A stretch of DNA of 64,000 nucleotides from JAJRRS01 sp965230275 (GTDB taxonomy: Bacteria; Planctomycetota; Phycisphaerae; Phycisphaerales; Phycisphaeraceae). A model generated the notes under the pieces. The model was not told the DNA's origin and did no database searches. It was given only the letters and a program-made list of their open reading frames with translations. Positions 43,391 to 52,937 of the stretch are shown here, in pieces; the stretch's first letter is position 1; every line of letters begins with the position of its first letter. The DNA lies in assembly GCA_965230275.1 (NCBI GenBank), contig CBDDKO010000002.1, positions 3,286,001 through 3,350,000 on the forward strand. The letters run 5' to 3'. The translations under genes were made by a program, and so were the position numbers.

Positions 43391-44671
43391 ATGACAACAA
43401 ACTTGAATATCGGCGGCGCGGATGTGGCAATATCGCAGGACGAGATGCGGGGGCATCTGGATGCGCTGATCGATCAATGGCGCAACGAGTGCGATTTGAA
43501 GCGTCTGCTGATCATCCCACCGGACATCACGCGGCTGACTTCTCGAGCCGGAGAGATCACGGCTCATCTGTGGGAGCGGCTTCACGACAGCGTACACATC
43601 GACATCATGCCGGCGCTGGGCACGCACATACCGATGACCAGGATGCAATGCCGGTTGATGTTCGGGCCCGGGATACCTTTCGAGAGGATAATCCCACACC
43701 GCTGGAGAACCGACCTGAAGGAACTCGGGGAGATATCGACCGACGAGATAAGCGAGCTGTCGGGCGGCAAGCTGACACAACCGATGAGCGTTGCCGTTAA
43801 TAGGCAACTGTTTGACGGCAAGTACGACCTGATCCTATCGATCGGGCAAGTGGTGCCGCACGAGGTGATCGGGCTGGCCAACTACACGAAAAACATCCTC
43901 ATAGGTGTAGGCGGACAGGACACGATCAACAAGTCACACTTCCTTGGGGCGGTGTGCGGTATGGAATCGGTCATGGGGCGGATCGATACGCCGGTGCGCC
44001 GTGCGCTGAACACAGCGTTCGATCGGTTCATACGTGGGGTGCTGCCGATCCGCTTTATTCTTACTGTGGTGGGCGACGATGGATCGAGCTCTGCGCTACG
44101 AGGATTGTATTGCGGAGATGATGATACGACATTCGAATCGGCTGCAGAGTTGAGTCGCGAGATCAACCTCACGGTGCTGGACAAGCCGATCGATCGGTGC
44201 GTTGTCTATCTTGATCCGGATGAGTTCCACTCGACATGGTTAGGGAATAAAGCGATCTACCGTACCCGGATGGCGATGGCGGACGACGGGGAGTTGATCG
44301 TGCTGGCACCGGGCGTGCGGATGTTCGGCGAAGACGAAAAGATCGACAAGCTGATCAGAAGGCATGGGTATAGGGGTACACCGCACACGCTGGATGCATT
44401 GAGCAATGACCATGAGCTAGCCGGAAACCTGTCGGCGGCGGCACATCTGATCCACGGATCAAGCGAGGGGCGTTTCCGTGTGACGTATTGCACCCTTGCT
44501 TTAACTCGAGACGAGATCGTGTCGGTTGGGTATGCCCATCGGCCTTACAAAGAGTCGGCTGCTGAGTTCGACATCGGGAGAATGAAGCCGGGATGGAACC
44601 AGTACAAAGATGGTAAGAGCTTCTATTACATCCGCAATCCAGCACTAGGCCTCTGGGTGAGTCGGGAATGA
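43391..44671 (+). CDS. LarA-family nickel-pincer racemase/epimerase (DUF2088)
   Basis: The 426-residue protein has every cofactor residue known for lactate racemase LarA. These are His79 in MPALGTHIPMTRMQ, His157 in GQVVPHEVIGLANYTKN, Lys167 (the residue bound to the nickel-pincer nucleotide) and His183 in INKSHFLGAVCG. The spacings 157-167 and 167-183 equal those of L. plantarum LarA (174-184-200). R48 in PPDITRLTSR fits the substrate arginine region. LarA relatives include sugar-acid 2-epimerases, and its place between a sugar kinase and 6-phosphogluconate dehydrogenase suggests a sugar-acid epimerase. The cofactor genes larB, larC and larE are not in the window. Confidence 0.88.
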   Translation: MTTNLNIGGADVAISQDEMRGHLDALIDQWRNECDLKRLLIIPPDITRLTSRAGEITAHLWERLHDSVHIDIMPALGTHIPMTRMQCRLMFGPGIPFERIIPHRWRTDLKELGEISTDEISELSGGKLTQPMSVAVNRQLFDGKYDLILSIGQVVPHEVIGLANYTKNILIGVGGQDTINKSHFLGAVCGMESVMGRIDTPVRRALNTAFDRFIRGVLPIRFILTVVGDDGSSSALRGLYCGDDDTTFESAAELSREINLTVLDKPIDRCVVYLDPDEFHSTWLGNKAIYRTRMAMADDGELIVLAPGVRMFGEDEKIDKLIRRHGYRGTPHTLDALSNDHELAGNLSAAAHLIHGSSEGRFRVTYCTLALTRDEIVSVGYAHRPYKESAAEFDIGRMKPGWNQYKDGKSFYYIRNPALGLWVSRE

Positions 44672-44776
44672 TTCGGTCGGGATGTATGCCATAGCCCAAA
44701 CGTCAGGCCGTAAACAATCATATTTGTTCAACCACGTATCTGTATTAAAACAGTTTCATGTATAGGGATTACTTTG

Positions 44777-46312
44777 ATGGCTAATGATAAAATCGCTGCT
44801 ACCCCCTCGCCCTCCGACATCGGCCTGATCGGCCTGGCCGTGATGGGTCAGAACCTCGTGCTCAACATGGCCGACCACGGGTACACCGTCTCGGTCTTCA
44901 ACCGTACGACCAGCAAGATGACCGACTTCATCGCGGAGTGTAAAGAGCGTGAACCTTCGCACGAGCGTGTCATCGGCTACGCGAAACTCAAAGACTTCGT
45001 GAAGAGCATCAAGCGGCCGCGCAAGATCATCATGCTGGTGCAGGCCGGCTTCGCGACCGACGCGACGATCGACGCGGTGCTGCCGCTCTTGCAGAAGGGC
45101 GACATCCTGATTGACGGCGGCAACGCGCTGTGGACAGACACCATCCGCCGTGAGAAAGACCTCGCCGCCAAGGGGATCAACTTCGTCGGCTCGGGCGTGT
45201 CCGGCGGTGAGCTGGGCGCGCGCTTCGGCCCGTCGCTGATGCCCGGCGGCTCGAAGGAGGCGTGGAAGAGCCTCAAGCCGATCTGGACCGCCATCGCCGC
45301 GCAGGTCGACAAGAAGACCGGCAAGCCCTACGAAGACTACGTCGCAGGCAAGCCGGTGAAGAAGGGCGAGCCCTGCACGTATCACATCGGCCCCGACGGC
45401 GCGGGCCACTACGTCAAGATGGTGCACAACGGCATCGAGTACATCGACATGCAGCTGATCTGTGAGGCTTACAACCTCATGAAGAACGTGCTCGGTATGC
45501 CCGCCGACGAGATGGGCAAGGTCTTCACGCGCTGGAACAAGGGCGTGCTCGACAGTTTCCTGATCGAGATCACCGCCGACATCTTGAAGCAGACCGACCC
45601 GGTGAATCCGAAGCACTTCCTGGTGGATAAGGTGCTCGACACCGCCGGGCAGAAGGGCACGGGCAAGTGGACAGCGGTCAACGCGCTGGACATGGGTATC
45701 CCCGCCAACGCGATCGCCGAGGCCGTGTTCGCACGCTGCTTAAGCGCGATCAAGGACGAACGTGTCTATGCATCCAAGCGCCTCCGGGGCCCACGCAAGC
45801 GCTACACCGGCAACAAGACCACGCTGATCCGCGCGATCCACGATGCGCTGTACTGCTCGAAGATCTGCGCCTACGCCCAGGGCTTCCAACTCATGGCCGA
45901 GGCGCAGAACGAGTACGACTGGAAGCTGGACTTCGGCAAGATCGCCAAGATCTTCCGCGGCGGCTGCATCATCCGCGCCGGGTTCCTCCAGAAGATCACC
46001 AACGCGTACACGAAGAACCCGAAGCTGCAGAACCTGATGCTCGACCCGTACTTCAAGAAGGCGCTGCACGACAGCCAGCGCAACTGGCGCAAGGTCGTCG
46101 TCCTCGCCACCGAGCACGGCGTGCCGATCCCCGCGTTCGCCTCGGCCTTGAGCTACTTCGACGGCTACCGCAGCGCCGTCCTGCCGGCCAACCTGCTGCA
46201 GGCCCAGCGCGACTACTTCGGCGCCCATACTTACGAACGCACCGACAAGAAGCGTGGCCAGTTCTTCCACGTCGACTGGCCGGAGCCCGACCGCCCGCAG
46301 CTGAAAGCCTGA
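44777..46312 (+). CDS. gnd: 6-phosphogluconate dehydrogenase, decarboxylating
   Basis: The 511-residue enzyme starts MANDKIAATPSPSDIGLIGL, with the NADP loop GLAVMGQNLVLNMADHG, then VGSGVSGGELGARFGPSLMP, catalytic HYVKMVHNGIEYIDMQLICE, and the C-terminal signature KIFRGGCIIRAGFLQKI and GVPIPAFASALSYFDGYRSA. It is about 30-40 residues longer than most, with an insert near KKTGKPYEDYVAGKPVKKGE. It converts 6-phosphogluconate to ribulose-5-P with CO2 release. As the last gene of the group it implies that the pathway reaches 6-phosphogluconate. The gap after it (46313-46595) holds a hairpin AGGTGA-TCAAGCTTGA-TTCACC near 46379 and nothing else clear. Confidence 0.96.
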   Translation: MANDKIAATPSPSDIGLIGLAVMGQNLVLNMADHGYTVSVFNRTTSKMTDFIAECKEREPSHERVIGYAKLKDFVKSIKRPRKIIMLVQAGFATDATIDAVLPLLQKGDILIDGGNALWTDTIRREKDLAAKGINFVGSGVSGGELGARFGPSLMPGGSKEAWKSLKPIWTAIAAQVDKKTGKPYEDYVAGKPVKKGEPCTYHIGPDGAGHYVKMVHNGIEYIDMQLICEAYNLMKNVLGMPADEMGKVFTRWNKGVLDSFLIEITADILKQTDPVNPKHFLVDKVLDTAGQKGTGKWTAVNALDMGIPANAIAEAVFARCLSAIKDERVYASKRLRGPRKRYTGNKTTLIRAIHDALYCSKICAYAQGFQLMAEAQNEYDWKLDFGKIAKIFRGGCIIRAGFLQKITNAYTKNPKLQNLMLDPYFKKALHDSQRNWRKVVVLATEHGVPIPAFASALSYFDGYRSAVLPANLLQAQRDYFGAHTYERTDKKRGQFFHVDWPEPDRPQLKA

Positions 46313-46595
46313 AACAAATCGATTCTGACAGGAGTGCGGTTATCAATATGCAGGTGAATCCTGTGACACAATCTATGAGGTGATCAAGCTTGATTCACCT
46401 TAAATATGTGAAAGCCGTAGAGATGTAATGTCGCAGACATGCGGTGGCGAGGGGATTGATATAGATTCACATGATCGTATAGAAGGCAAAGCATGAGGCC
46501 CCCAAGCGATCTGCCGCGTCTGTCCTAACCAGTAGACTGTTGGCCATGATTGCGACGGTAGAGCCGATGAGGCGGTGACCACACCTTGTGTGTAC

Positions 46596-48392
46596 TCACG
46601 CCTCTACCTTCACCACCACAAGCGTCGTGTCGTCGACGCCCTGTCTTGGGCCGGTGAATCTGCGGACCTGCCAGAGGATGTGGTTGATCGTGTCGGCGGC
46701 GTTCTTGTCCTTGCACTGCTGAAGCGACTCGGCGATACGGTCCCGGCCGAACTTGTCGCCGCGCTCGTTAAACGAATCGACCAGCCCGTCGGTGTAGAGC
46801 AGGATCGTGTCGCCCGCCTCCATGTCGAACAGGCCCTTCTCGTACTCCATGTCGCTCTGGATGCCCGCCGCCATGCCGCCGGTTGCTAGCGGGTAAATCG
46901 TCTCGCCGCGCAGCAGCATCGGCGGGTCGTGCCCCGCGTTGCAGTAGGTCAGCCGAAGCGTCTCGGGATCGAACACGCCGTACCACAAGGTCGCGAACTC
47001 GTTGTCGAGCGTGTCTCGCGACAGGGCATTGTTTACCCGTGCGATGATCTCGTCGAGGTCGTACACGTCCTGGGCGTAGGCCCGCAGGCTGGCGCGGACG
47101 CTGGCCATGAGCAGGCTGGCGGCGATGCCCTTGCCGACCACGTCGCCGATCGCGATGCCGATGTGTCCGTCCAGATCGATGACGTCGTAAAAGTCGCCGC
47201 CGAGTTCGAAACTGGGGACGTACCGCGCCGCGATGTCGAACGGCTTGAGTGTCGGCAGGTCGCCGGGCAGCATGCGCCGCTGCACGTTGGCCGCCAGGTG
47301 CAGCTGCCGCAGGACGCGTCGGCTCTGCGTTTCCTGTGCGTCCAGCCTTGCATTCTGGATCGCCGTCCCGAGCATGTGCGAGATCGCCGTCACCAGCCGG
47401 ACCTCGTACGGGCTAAAAGATCGCTGCTCGCCGGTGAACAGGTGGATCGTGCCGATCGCCCGGTCCTGGTACATGATGCCCAGGCAGAGCATGGACGCGA
47501 GTCCCTCGGCCTTGGCGTCACCCGGGAAGACGATCCGCGGGTCGTTGAGCATGTCCTTGATGAAGACGGCCTTGCCGGACATCGCTTCGGACAGCATCTC
47601 CGAGTCGTCCACGTTGATCGCCCCGGTCGCCAGGTATTCTTGCGAGAGGTTGTAGATCGCGCGGGGTTCGAGCTGCTGGGGATTGTCCTGCTTGGTCAGA
47701 CGGATAGCGACCGCCTTGGCCTTCATCACGTCGGCGACCGCGTGTGTGGCGGTATCCAACACCTGCTGTAGGTCACGGTTCGCGGCCAGGGCCTTGCTGA
47801 CCTCGTACAGTGCCGTTAGTTCCTGAACGCGCTGGCGCGTGTGGTATTCGTCGTAGCACAGCCGAGCGATACTGTTGGCGATCACGTACAGGAACTGCAC
47901 GCCCGCCGCGCGTTTCGGCCCGGCCTGCTGATCGGCGGCGCTGGCTAGCTCGCTCGCCTGATCTTCCGAGAGACCCATCGCCAATGCAGCGGCCTTGAGC
48001 GCTTCCACGCCGGCGGGGGCCATGTCATCCGCTCTCCGTTCAAGCGTGATCGAGCCGAGTAGCTGCCCTTCCACCGAGATCGGGGCGCTGAATCGGCCCT
48101 GCTCGTCGGTATCCAGCGTGATCAACTGATCGAGCATCTGGTCCGACGCGCGCTGACGCTCGGCATCGGTATCTGAAGTGACCTGATTCCCCTCGCGGTC
48201 GCGGATCGTGGTGCTCAGCCCGGTGACGGCCGTGAAGCTGTCCTGGATTTCTTGCAGCGACTCAAGGTCCAGGAACTGTGTGAGCGACAGCTTGGGCGCA
48301 GCGGATACCTCGGCGTCGTGTGCCTTCATATCGGCTGACGCCCCCAGCGAACTGATCTGCGGGCCGTCGGGCTTGGTATGTGGCATGGGCAA
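46596..48392 (-). CDS. PocR-GAF-PP2C (SpoIIE/RsbU-type) serine phosphatase
   Basis: The 598-residue protein has three parts. Residues about 35-175 look like a PocR sensor (LESLQEIQDSFTAVTGLSTT and IRDREGNQVTSD). Residues 195-355 are a GAF domain (LTALYEVSKALAANRDLQQV, AIGTIHLFTGEQRSFSPYEV). Residues 360-598 are the PP2C phosphatase with metal Asp residues in YVPSFELGGDFYDVIDLDG and GDVVGKGIAASLLM, plus YCNAGHDPPMLL and GVDDTTLVVVKV. Such proteins dephosphorylate anti-anti-sigma factors in partner-switching stress control. The ligand of the sensor part is unknown. The next gene is transcribed in the same direction, six bases upstream. Confidence 0.92.
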   Translation of the reverse strand: MPMPHTKPDGPQISSLGASADMKAHDAEVSAAPKLSLTQFLDLESLQEIQDSFTAVTGLSTTIRDREGNQVTSDTDAERQRASDQMLDQLITLDTDEQGRFSAPISVEGQLLGSITLERRADDMAPAGVEALKAAALAMGLSEDQASELASAADQQAGPKRAAGVQFLYVIANSIARLCYDEYHTRQRVQELTALYEVSKALAANRDLQQVLDTATHAVADVMKAKAVAIRLTKQDNPQQLEPRAIYNLSQEYLATGAINVDDSEMLSEAMSGKAVFIKDMLNDPRIVFPGDAKAEGLASMLCLGIMYQDRAIGTIHLFTGEQRSFSPYEVRLVTAISHMLGTAIQNARLDAQETQSRRVLRQLHLAANVQRRMLPGDLPTLKPFDIAARYVPSFELGGDFYDVIDLDGHIGIAIGDVVGKGIAASLLMASVRASLRAYAQDVYDLDEIIARVNNALSRDTLDNEFATLWYGVFDPETLRLTYCNAGHDPPMLLRGETIYPLATGGMAAGIQSDMEYEKGLFDMEAGDTILLYTDGLVDSFNERGDKFGRDRIAESLQQCKDKNAADTINHILWQVRRFTGPRQGVDDTTLVVVKVEA

Positions 48393-48397
48393 TCCGT

Positions 48398-50080
48398 CTA
48401 TTCCCCGTCAGAGGAGGACGAGGGGGTATCGGACTCGTCAAGCCAGATCTCACGCACGATCAGCAGCATCGGGTCGCGCGGCGATTTGGATTGAGCCAGC
48501 GCCAGGCCGTAACGTACCAGTTGCCTGGAGTCGGCCTGGTAGCCCAGGTAAGCCAGAAGCAACGGCGCGTCCTTGCCACCTTCGCCCTGGCTGATGACAG
48601 ATTGCAGTTCCTGCTGGACCCATTGCAGCCGATCCTTCGGCGGGAGCAGCTTGGCGTCGTATCGCGTCGCGATGAGTTCCGGGTGTTGCACAAATAGCGC
48701 ACGCAGGTTGGCCCCCGCGCTGCGGAACATCCCCGCGCCCAGCTGCGCATGAACCAAACCGGCTCGCGGCAGCGGGTCGTCTTTCACTTCACGCAGCAGC
48801 TGCCGGTATCGCGTCTCGGCCGTGAGGTACTTACCGCCCTCAAGCGCCGCCTCGGCCTCGCGCGTGAGATCCGCGATACGGGTCTGCTTGTCCGACGCCA
48901 GCGTCGTCAACCTCGGCAGGTCGTAGTTCAATTGCCCTACAACATCGCGGACCTGATCGTCGGCGTCATCACCCGATTCGGTGTTCCGGGACTTGTAGTC
49001 CTCGCCGTACAACTCGATCATGATCTCTTCATAAGCACGCTCCGCCTCGGAGAGCTGCTGGGACGTCGGCGCGTCCAGCGCGTCGGCCAGGCCTTGGGAG
49101 CCGGTCACGGCCCGCTCGCCCTGCTGGATATCGCTGAGCAATCGGTCGTACACACTTACGTCATCCGACGTGGTGTCTTTGTCTTCGATCCGTTCGAACA
49201 CGTTGTCAAGGACCCGCTGGCTGCGGTTCGGATCGAATTGGCCGGTCTGCGGATCGATCAACGACTGCAGCTGCTGACCCAGCAGCATGCTCGGCGGCAA
49301 CTGGCCGGCCAGCAACAGCTGAGGCTGCTCGTCTGATTCCGTCGTGGCAAAGGGATCGAACATGTTCCCGGTCACCCGCAGCGATTCACTCAGGTCACTC
49401 ATCACGCGCGACTGATCCGGGTCCTGCCCGCGGTTGATCATGCGCTGACGCAACGCTTCATTGTTGAGCGCATCATCCGTTTCAGCATCGGCGGCGCTGA
49501 CGCCTTGGAACGCCTGCAGCGCCTGGCCGCGTGTGCGCCGGTTGGCGCTGTCACGGAACGCGTCGGTTTGGACCCGTCCGCTATAGATCGTGCCGAAGCC
49601 GGTGTAGGTGCTAACCTGATAGGTCCCGCCCTGCGGCGCGATCAATCCTGGCGCCTGGGGCTGAGCGGAGCGGTTGGTGAACGAGCGGAACACGCGGACG
49701 TTGCCCTGCTGCCCGACCCCGCCAACGCCCGTGGCGTTGAAGAAGCTGGGGCTCGACGACAGCGAACTCCGCCGGAAGTTAAAGAGGGTGTCGCTGCCGA
49801 GGTTGTCCTGGAACTCGCCGACACCGGTGTAGTCGATTGTGTCTTGGAACGCCCGGCCGCCGCCGACGTTGCCGGTGATGATGTCGTTACGCCGGCTGAA
49901 GTCCAGCCGGCCGGTGTCCGGATTCACGCCGTTCGACCCGACCTGCTGGTTGGCGTCTAATGCGTGGCCATCACTGCCGGCGCGCGTTTGAGCATCCGCG
50001 CCCTGACCGAAGCCCAGTACGGCAGCCAGGCTCAACGTGGTGAGCAGGTGTCCTATCGAAAACGTGACCGGCTGTTGCAT
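48398..50080 (-). CDS. Secreted TPR-like protein of unknown function
   Basis: The 560-residue protein begins MQQPVTFSIGHLLTTLSLAA and has a signal peptide cleaved near GADAQT; an ATG 36 bases upstream is the alternative. The middle (about 30-330) is rich in Q, D, N and G (PQGGTYQVSTYTGFGTIYSG) without known motifs. From about residue 400 there are helix pairs resembling TPR units (TREAEAALEGGKYLTAETRY and GLVHAQLGAGMFRSAGANLR). It is probably a periplasmic or envelope scaffold. Same-strand neighbours are greA and the phosphatase. I cannot assign a function. Confidence 0.75.
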   Translation of the reverse strand: MQQPVTFSIGHLLTTLSLAAVLGFGQGADAQTRAGSDGHALDANQQVGSNGVNPDTGRLDFSRRNDIITGNVGGGRAFQDTIDYTGVGEFQDNLGSDTLFNFRRSSLSSSPSFFNATGVGGVGQQGNVRVFRSFTNRSAQPQAPGLIAPQGGTYQVSTYTGFGTIYSGRVQTDAFRDSANRRTRGQALQAFQGVSAADAETDDALNNEALRQRMINRGQDPDQSRVMSDLSESLRVTGNMFDPFATTESDEQPQLLLAGQLPPSMLLGQQLQSLIDPQTGQFDPNRSQRVLDNVFERIEDKDTTSDDVSVYDRLLSDIQQGERAVTGSQGLADALDAPTSQQLSEAERAYEEIMIELYGEDYKSRNTESGDDADDQVRDVVGQLNYDLPRLTTLASDKQTRIADLTREAEAALEGGKYLTAETRYRQLLREVKDDPLPRAGLVHAQLGAGMFRSAGANLRALFVQHPELIATRYDAKLLPPKDRLQWVQQELQSVISQGEGGKDAPLLLAYLGYQADSRQLVRYGLALAQSKSPRDPMLLIVREIWLDESDTPSSSSDGE

Positions 50081-50156
50081 GGCGAACCCCGCAGTTTGGA
50101 CTTTCCGTCTCAACACATTTTACCCCGATCAACGTCCCGAAACGAACAAAACACGT

Positions 50157-50624
50157 TCAGGACACGATTTCCATGATTTCGAACCGCTTCGGGCCTCTCG
50201 GCAGGTCCACACGGACGGTTTCCCCGACACGGGCCTTCATCAGCGACTCGCCCATCGGGCTCTGGGTCGTGACCTCGATCTCGTCGGCGTCAAAACTCCC
50301 CGACGACTCGCCGACCAGCTTATAAAGGTCATCGGTTCCGTCGTCCAGGTCCTTCAGACGCACCACCGCCCCCAAAAAGACCATATCTTCAGGGACCTCG
50401 ATATCATCGGCTACCTGGGCGTTCTTCAGCCTCTCTTCCAGCCGGCGGATTTCCGCCTCTTCCATGCCCTGATCGTCCCTGGCGGCGTGATAATCCGCAT
50501 TTTCCTTCAGATCGCCCTGGGCCCGGGCCTCCGCGATCCGCTTGGCCAGCACCGGCCGATTCGCAATCAGGGCGTCCAGACGCTCCTGGAGCTTGGTCTT
50601 TTCTTCTTTCGTGACGAATTCCAT
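50157..50624 (-). CDS. greA: Transcription elongation factor GreA
   Basis: The 155-residue factor has the coiled-coil N-terminal arm (KEEKTKLQERLDALIANRPV, IAEARAQGDLKENADYHAAR, with the acidic tip D-x-x-E-N) and the C-terminal FKBP-like domain (VGESSGSFDADEIEVTTQSP, then MGESLMKARVGETVRVDLP). It promotes transcript cleavage in backtracked RNA polymerase. The ATG at 50624 is preferred to the TTG directly before it. Length is standard. Confidence 0.95.
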   Translation of the reverse strand: MEFVTKEEKTKLQERLDALIANRPVLAKRIAEARAQGDLKENADYHAARDDQGMEEAEIRRLEERLKNAQVADDIEVPEDMVFLGAVVRLKDLDDGTDDLYKLVGESSGSFDADEIEVTTQSPMGESLMKARVGETVRVDLPRGPKRFEIMEIVS

Positions 50625-50876
50625 CAACGGTTCTCCAACAGACTGATTCCTAACACGGCGGTCACACAGCCTCGGCCCTCGCCGCCGCCGTGAAACAACC
50701 TATCCTAACCGACTCCACACCCACTGGGGAAGCGCCGCCCAGCCCCCCGGTTATCGGCCTCAGCCCCACCCCCCAAGCCGGGTCTTGGCGCAGCCTAGGC
50801 CCAGGTTCTGCCACTATATGGTTACAGATACCCCACGACGACATCCCACATATCAGGACATCCAGGTAATAATCCC

Positions 50877-51635
50877 TCACCTCTCCCGCAACACCACCGC
50901 CATCACGATCAACACCCCCCACGCCAGCCCGGCCGCCGCCGCCGTGCTCAGGATCACCGGGACCCACTGGCCGGGGTCGTACGGCGGGGTCGTGGTCGTC
51001 AGCTCCCACAACGCCTGAATCGGGCTGATCCGCATCTGCCCAGCCGGCTCGCCACTCCCCGACACAGCAAAAAACAGCCCATACAGCGCTCGCCAGATCG
51101 GCTCACCCACCAGCAGCAACATGCATAACACCATCGCCCCCAGCCGGGCCCACGCCCCGGGTAACACCCGACCCAGCCCCACCAACGCCCCGGTCAGCAG
51201 CGACCACGACACCACCGCCATATTCAGCCAAAACGTCTGCTCGACCGACCACCGCCCAAGCAGCATCAACGGCCAGATCACCACCTGAAGCACCGCCAGC
51301 AGGCACAACCAATCCAGCCCCGTCGCCAGCACCCGCCTCGTCGCACTCGCCGCCACCCCCCGCACACCCGACCCCCGGCCGTACGGCGGGTACCACGGCA
51401 ACTGCTGACTCAACCTCAGCGCCGGCCAAACCGCCATCAGCCCGAACACCGCCGAGAAAATCACCCAACGCACCGCATGCACCGTCGCATTGAACGCCAG
51501 CGTGATCGACCACGACGTCAACAGCCACAGGCTCCACGTAATCACCAGCACGCGCAACCCAAACGGATCAAAGCGCGACACACGCTCCGGGCCCTTCGGT
51601 TCTATCGCTGCAGTAGGGGAGGGGGTTTCACTCAT
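50877..51635 (-). CDS. Integral membrane protein of unknown function
   Basis: The 252-residue protein has about six hydrophobic segments (for example VLVITWSLWLLTSWSITLAF, WVIFSAVFGLMAVWPALRL, LCLLAVLQVVIWPLMLLG and LAWGVLIVMAVVLRER). I find no enzyme motif. GC is high, unlike the defence operon that follows to the right. The gap 51636-51878 holds nothing I can name. Confidence 0.65.
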   Translation of the reverse strand: MSETPSPTAAIEPKGPERVSRFDPFGLRVLVITWSLWLLTSWSITLAFNATVHAVRWVIFSAVFGLMAVWPALRLSQQLPWYPPYGRGSGVRGVAASATRRVLATGLDWLCLLAVLQVVIWPLMLLGRWSVEQTFWLNMAVVSWSLLTGALVGLGRVLPGAWARLGAMVLCMLLLVGEPIWRALYGLFFAVSGSGEPAGQMRISPIQALWELTTTTPPYDPGQWVPVILSTAAAAGLAWGVLIVMAVVLRER

Positions 51636-51878
51636 CCTGATGCAATCCTAGCCCGTCAACCAATCAGTCGCCTATTGAGCACAAGAAGCCCGTCTGAAAT
51701 CGACGTAGTGTATTCTAGGCGTACAGAAGATGAGTGCGGTTCACCGGTGTGCCAGAACCGGGGCTGGCGCGACGCTGAATGACAAGTCGCACCAAGGCCG
51801 TATGATTGATGCCGCCATGAAGTTGCAGGCCTACGGCATCCTGTGTTAGCCGAGGTAATCGTTGGGTGGCAAGGTTTC

Positions 51879-51898
51879 AAAAAAGCCGGTTTTGGCTT
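51879..51898 (-). terminator. Terminator of the defence operon
   Basis: On the minus strand AAGCC-AAAACC-GGCTT runs into TTTT, about 50 bases after the stop of the last gene of the operon. Confidence 0.7.
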
Positions 51899-51947
51899 AT
51901 TTGCCAATTCCGAATATGTGCCGCTGAATTGCAGTCTGCGAACGTTC

Positions 51948-52937
51948 TCACACGCTCACCTTCGCGAATAGCGGATACAAACGGTGATACTGTTGATAGT
52001 TGAGTAACTTGCGCTCAGATTTGTATTGACTGTTGTCGATCTTGTATCCAAGCCTGGCTTGCAGAACCTTGCCTTCCCCCCCAGTCATCGGAAGGTATTT
52101 CTCTAACTTGAACCGCTCTTTTACGCTTAAATCCGGAACGTCAATCAAGTGAGGGGCATCCCAGTCTAAATTGGAGTGTTCCCATTTACGATAGCATTCA
52201 CGAACTTGCTTCTTTGTATCTTCGCAACACACGATGCCAGTGATACTGAGCATTGGTGTTCCATCTGTATACTGACATGAGTGAATTAGCTGAAACGTAT
52301 TACCCGTAGAGGCTGGCAAAGCTTTCTGAGCAGCAAGCCGAATCATCTCTTGAAGAAGGGCAATAAATTCCGAAGGGACAACATCATCTACCGTTAACAC
52401 ACGTGGCAAATAGGCACCATACTTCATATTAAAGTCGGATATCCAATTGTCACTGATTGATTCTGCTTCTGGGGTGCTAAGCAATCGACGCATGGTGCTC
52501 GTGAGGGGATAATCTGCGCTCGCTCTCATTGTCAATTTAACTACACTCCCATCTCCTACCCTCTGCAGCACTTCTATAAAATCGCTAAAGTTCTTGACTC
52601 GAATATCTGTATAGTCAAGCCAAAATATACTCTGTGTGTCACTTGGGAATTCCTGCTTAATGTACGAATTCATATCATTGCCAATGAACACTAGATTCTT
52701 AGTGTTTTGATGATATTTCTGCCGCTTGTGCGTTTCGGTATTTGATTCAATAGAAACATAGCGCAGTGCCGGAAATTGCTGGCTCAGCAATCGCACATCG
52801 TCAAGATAGGGCCCCCCCATTCCGTAGTAACTAAACGATGATATGCCATACTTGACATTCCACAATTCAAGCGCGTTGAGCAGAAGACAGCGGTCTATTG
52901 CTTTGTTAGATCGTAGGTGATATGCCGGATGCTTCAT
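51948..52937 (-). CDS. Methyltransferase-fold protein of a defence operon
   Basis: The 329-residue protein starts MKHPAYHLRSNKAIDRCLLL and has features of a Rossmann AdoMet-binding fold: SSFSYYGMGGPYLDDVRLLS (glycine loop), LRYVSIESNTETHKRQKY (acidic residue after strand 2) and SIFWLDYTDIRVKNFSDFIE (motif IV-like). The C-terminal third (SITGIVCCEDTKKQVRECYR and ERFKLEKYLPMTGGEGKVLQ) is unfamiliar. Its ATG overlaps the stop of the ATPase gene by four bases. It is low in GC compared with its surroundings. It may be a nucleic-acid or O-methyltransferase, or an effector that has lost catalysis. Confidence 0.75.
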   Translation of the reverse strand: MKHPAYHLRSNKAIDRCLLLNALELWNVKYGISSFSYYGMGGPYLDDVRLLSQQFPALRYVSIESNTETHKRQKYHQNTKNLVFIGNDMNSYIKQEFPSDTQSIFWLDYTDIRVKNFSDFIEVLQRVGDGSVVKLTMRASADYPLTSTMRRLLSTPEAESISDNWISDFNMKYGAYLPRVLTVDDVVPSEFIALLQEMIRLAAQKALPASTGNTFQLIHSCQYTDGTPMLSITGIVCCEDTKKQVRECYRKWEHSNLDWDAPHLIDVPDLSVKERFKLEKYLPMTGGEGKVLQARLGYKIDNSQYKSERKLLNYQQYHRLYPLFAKVSV

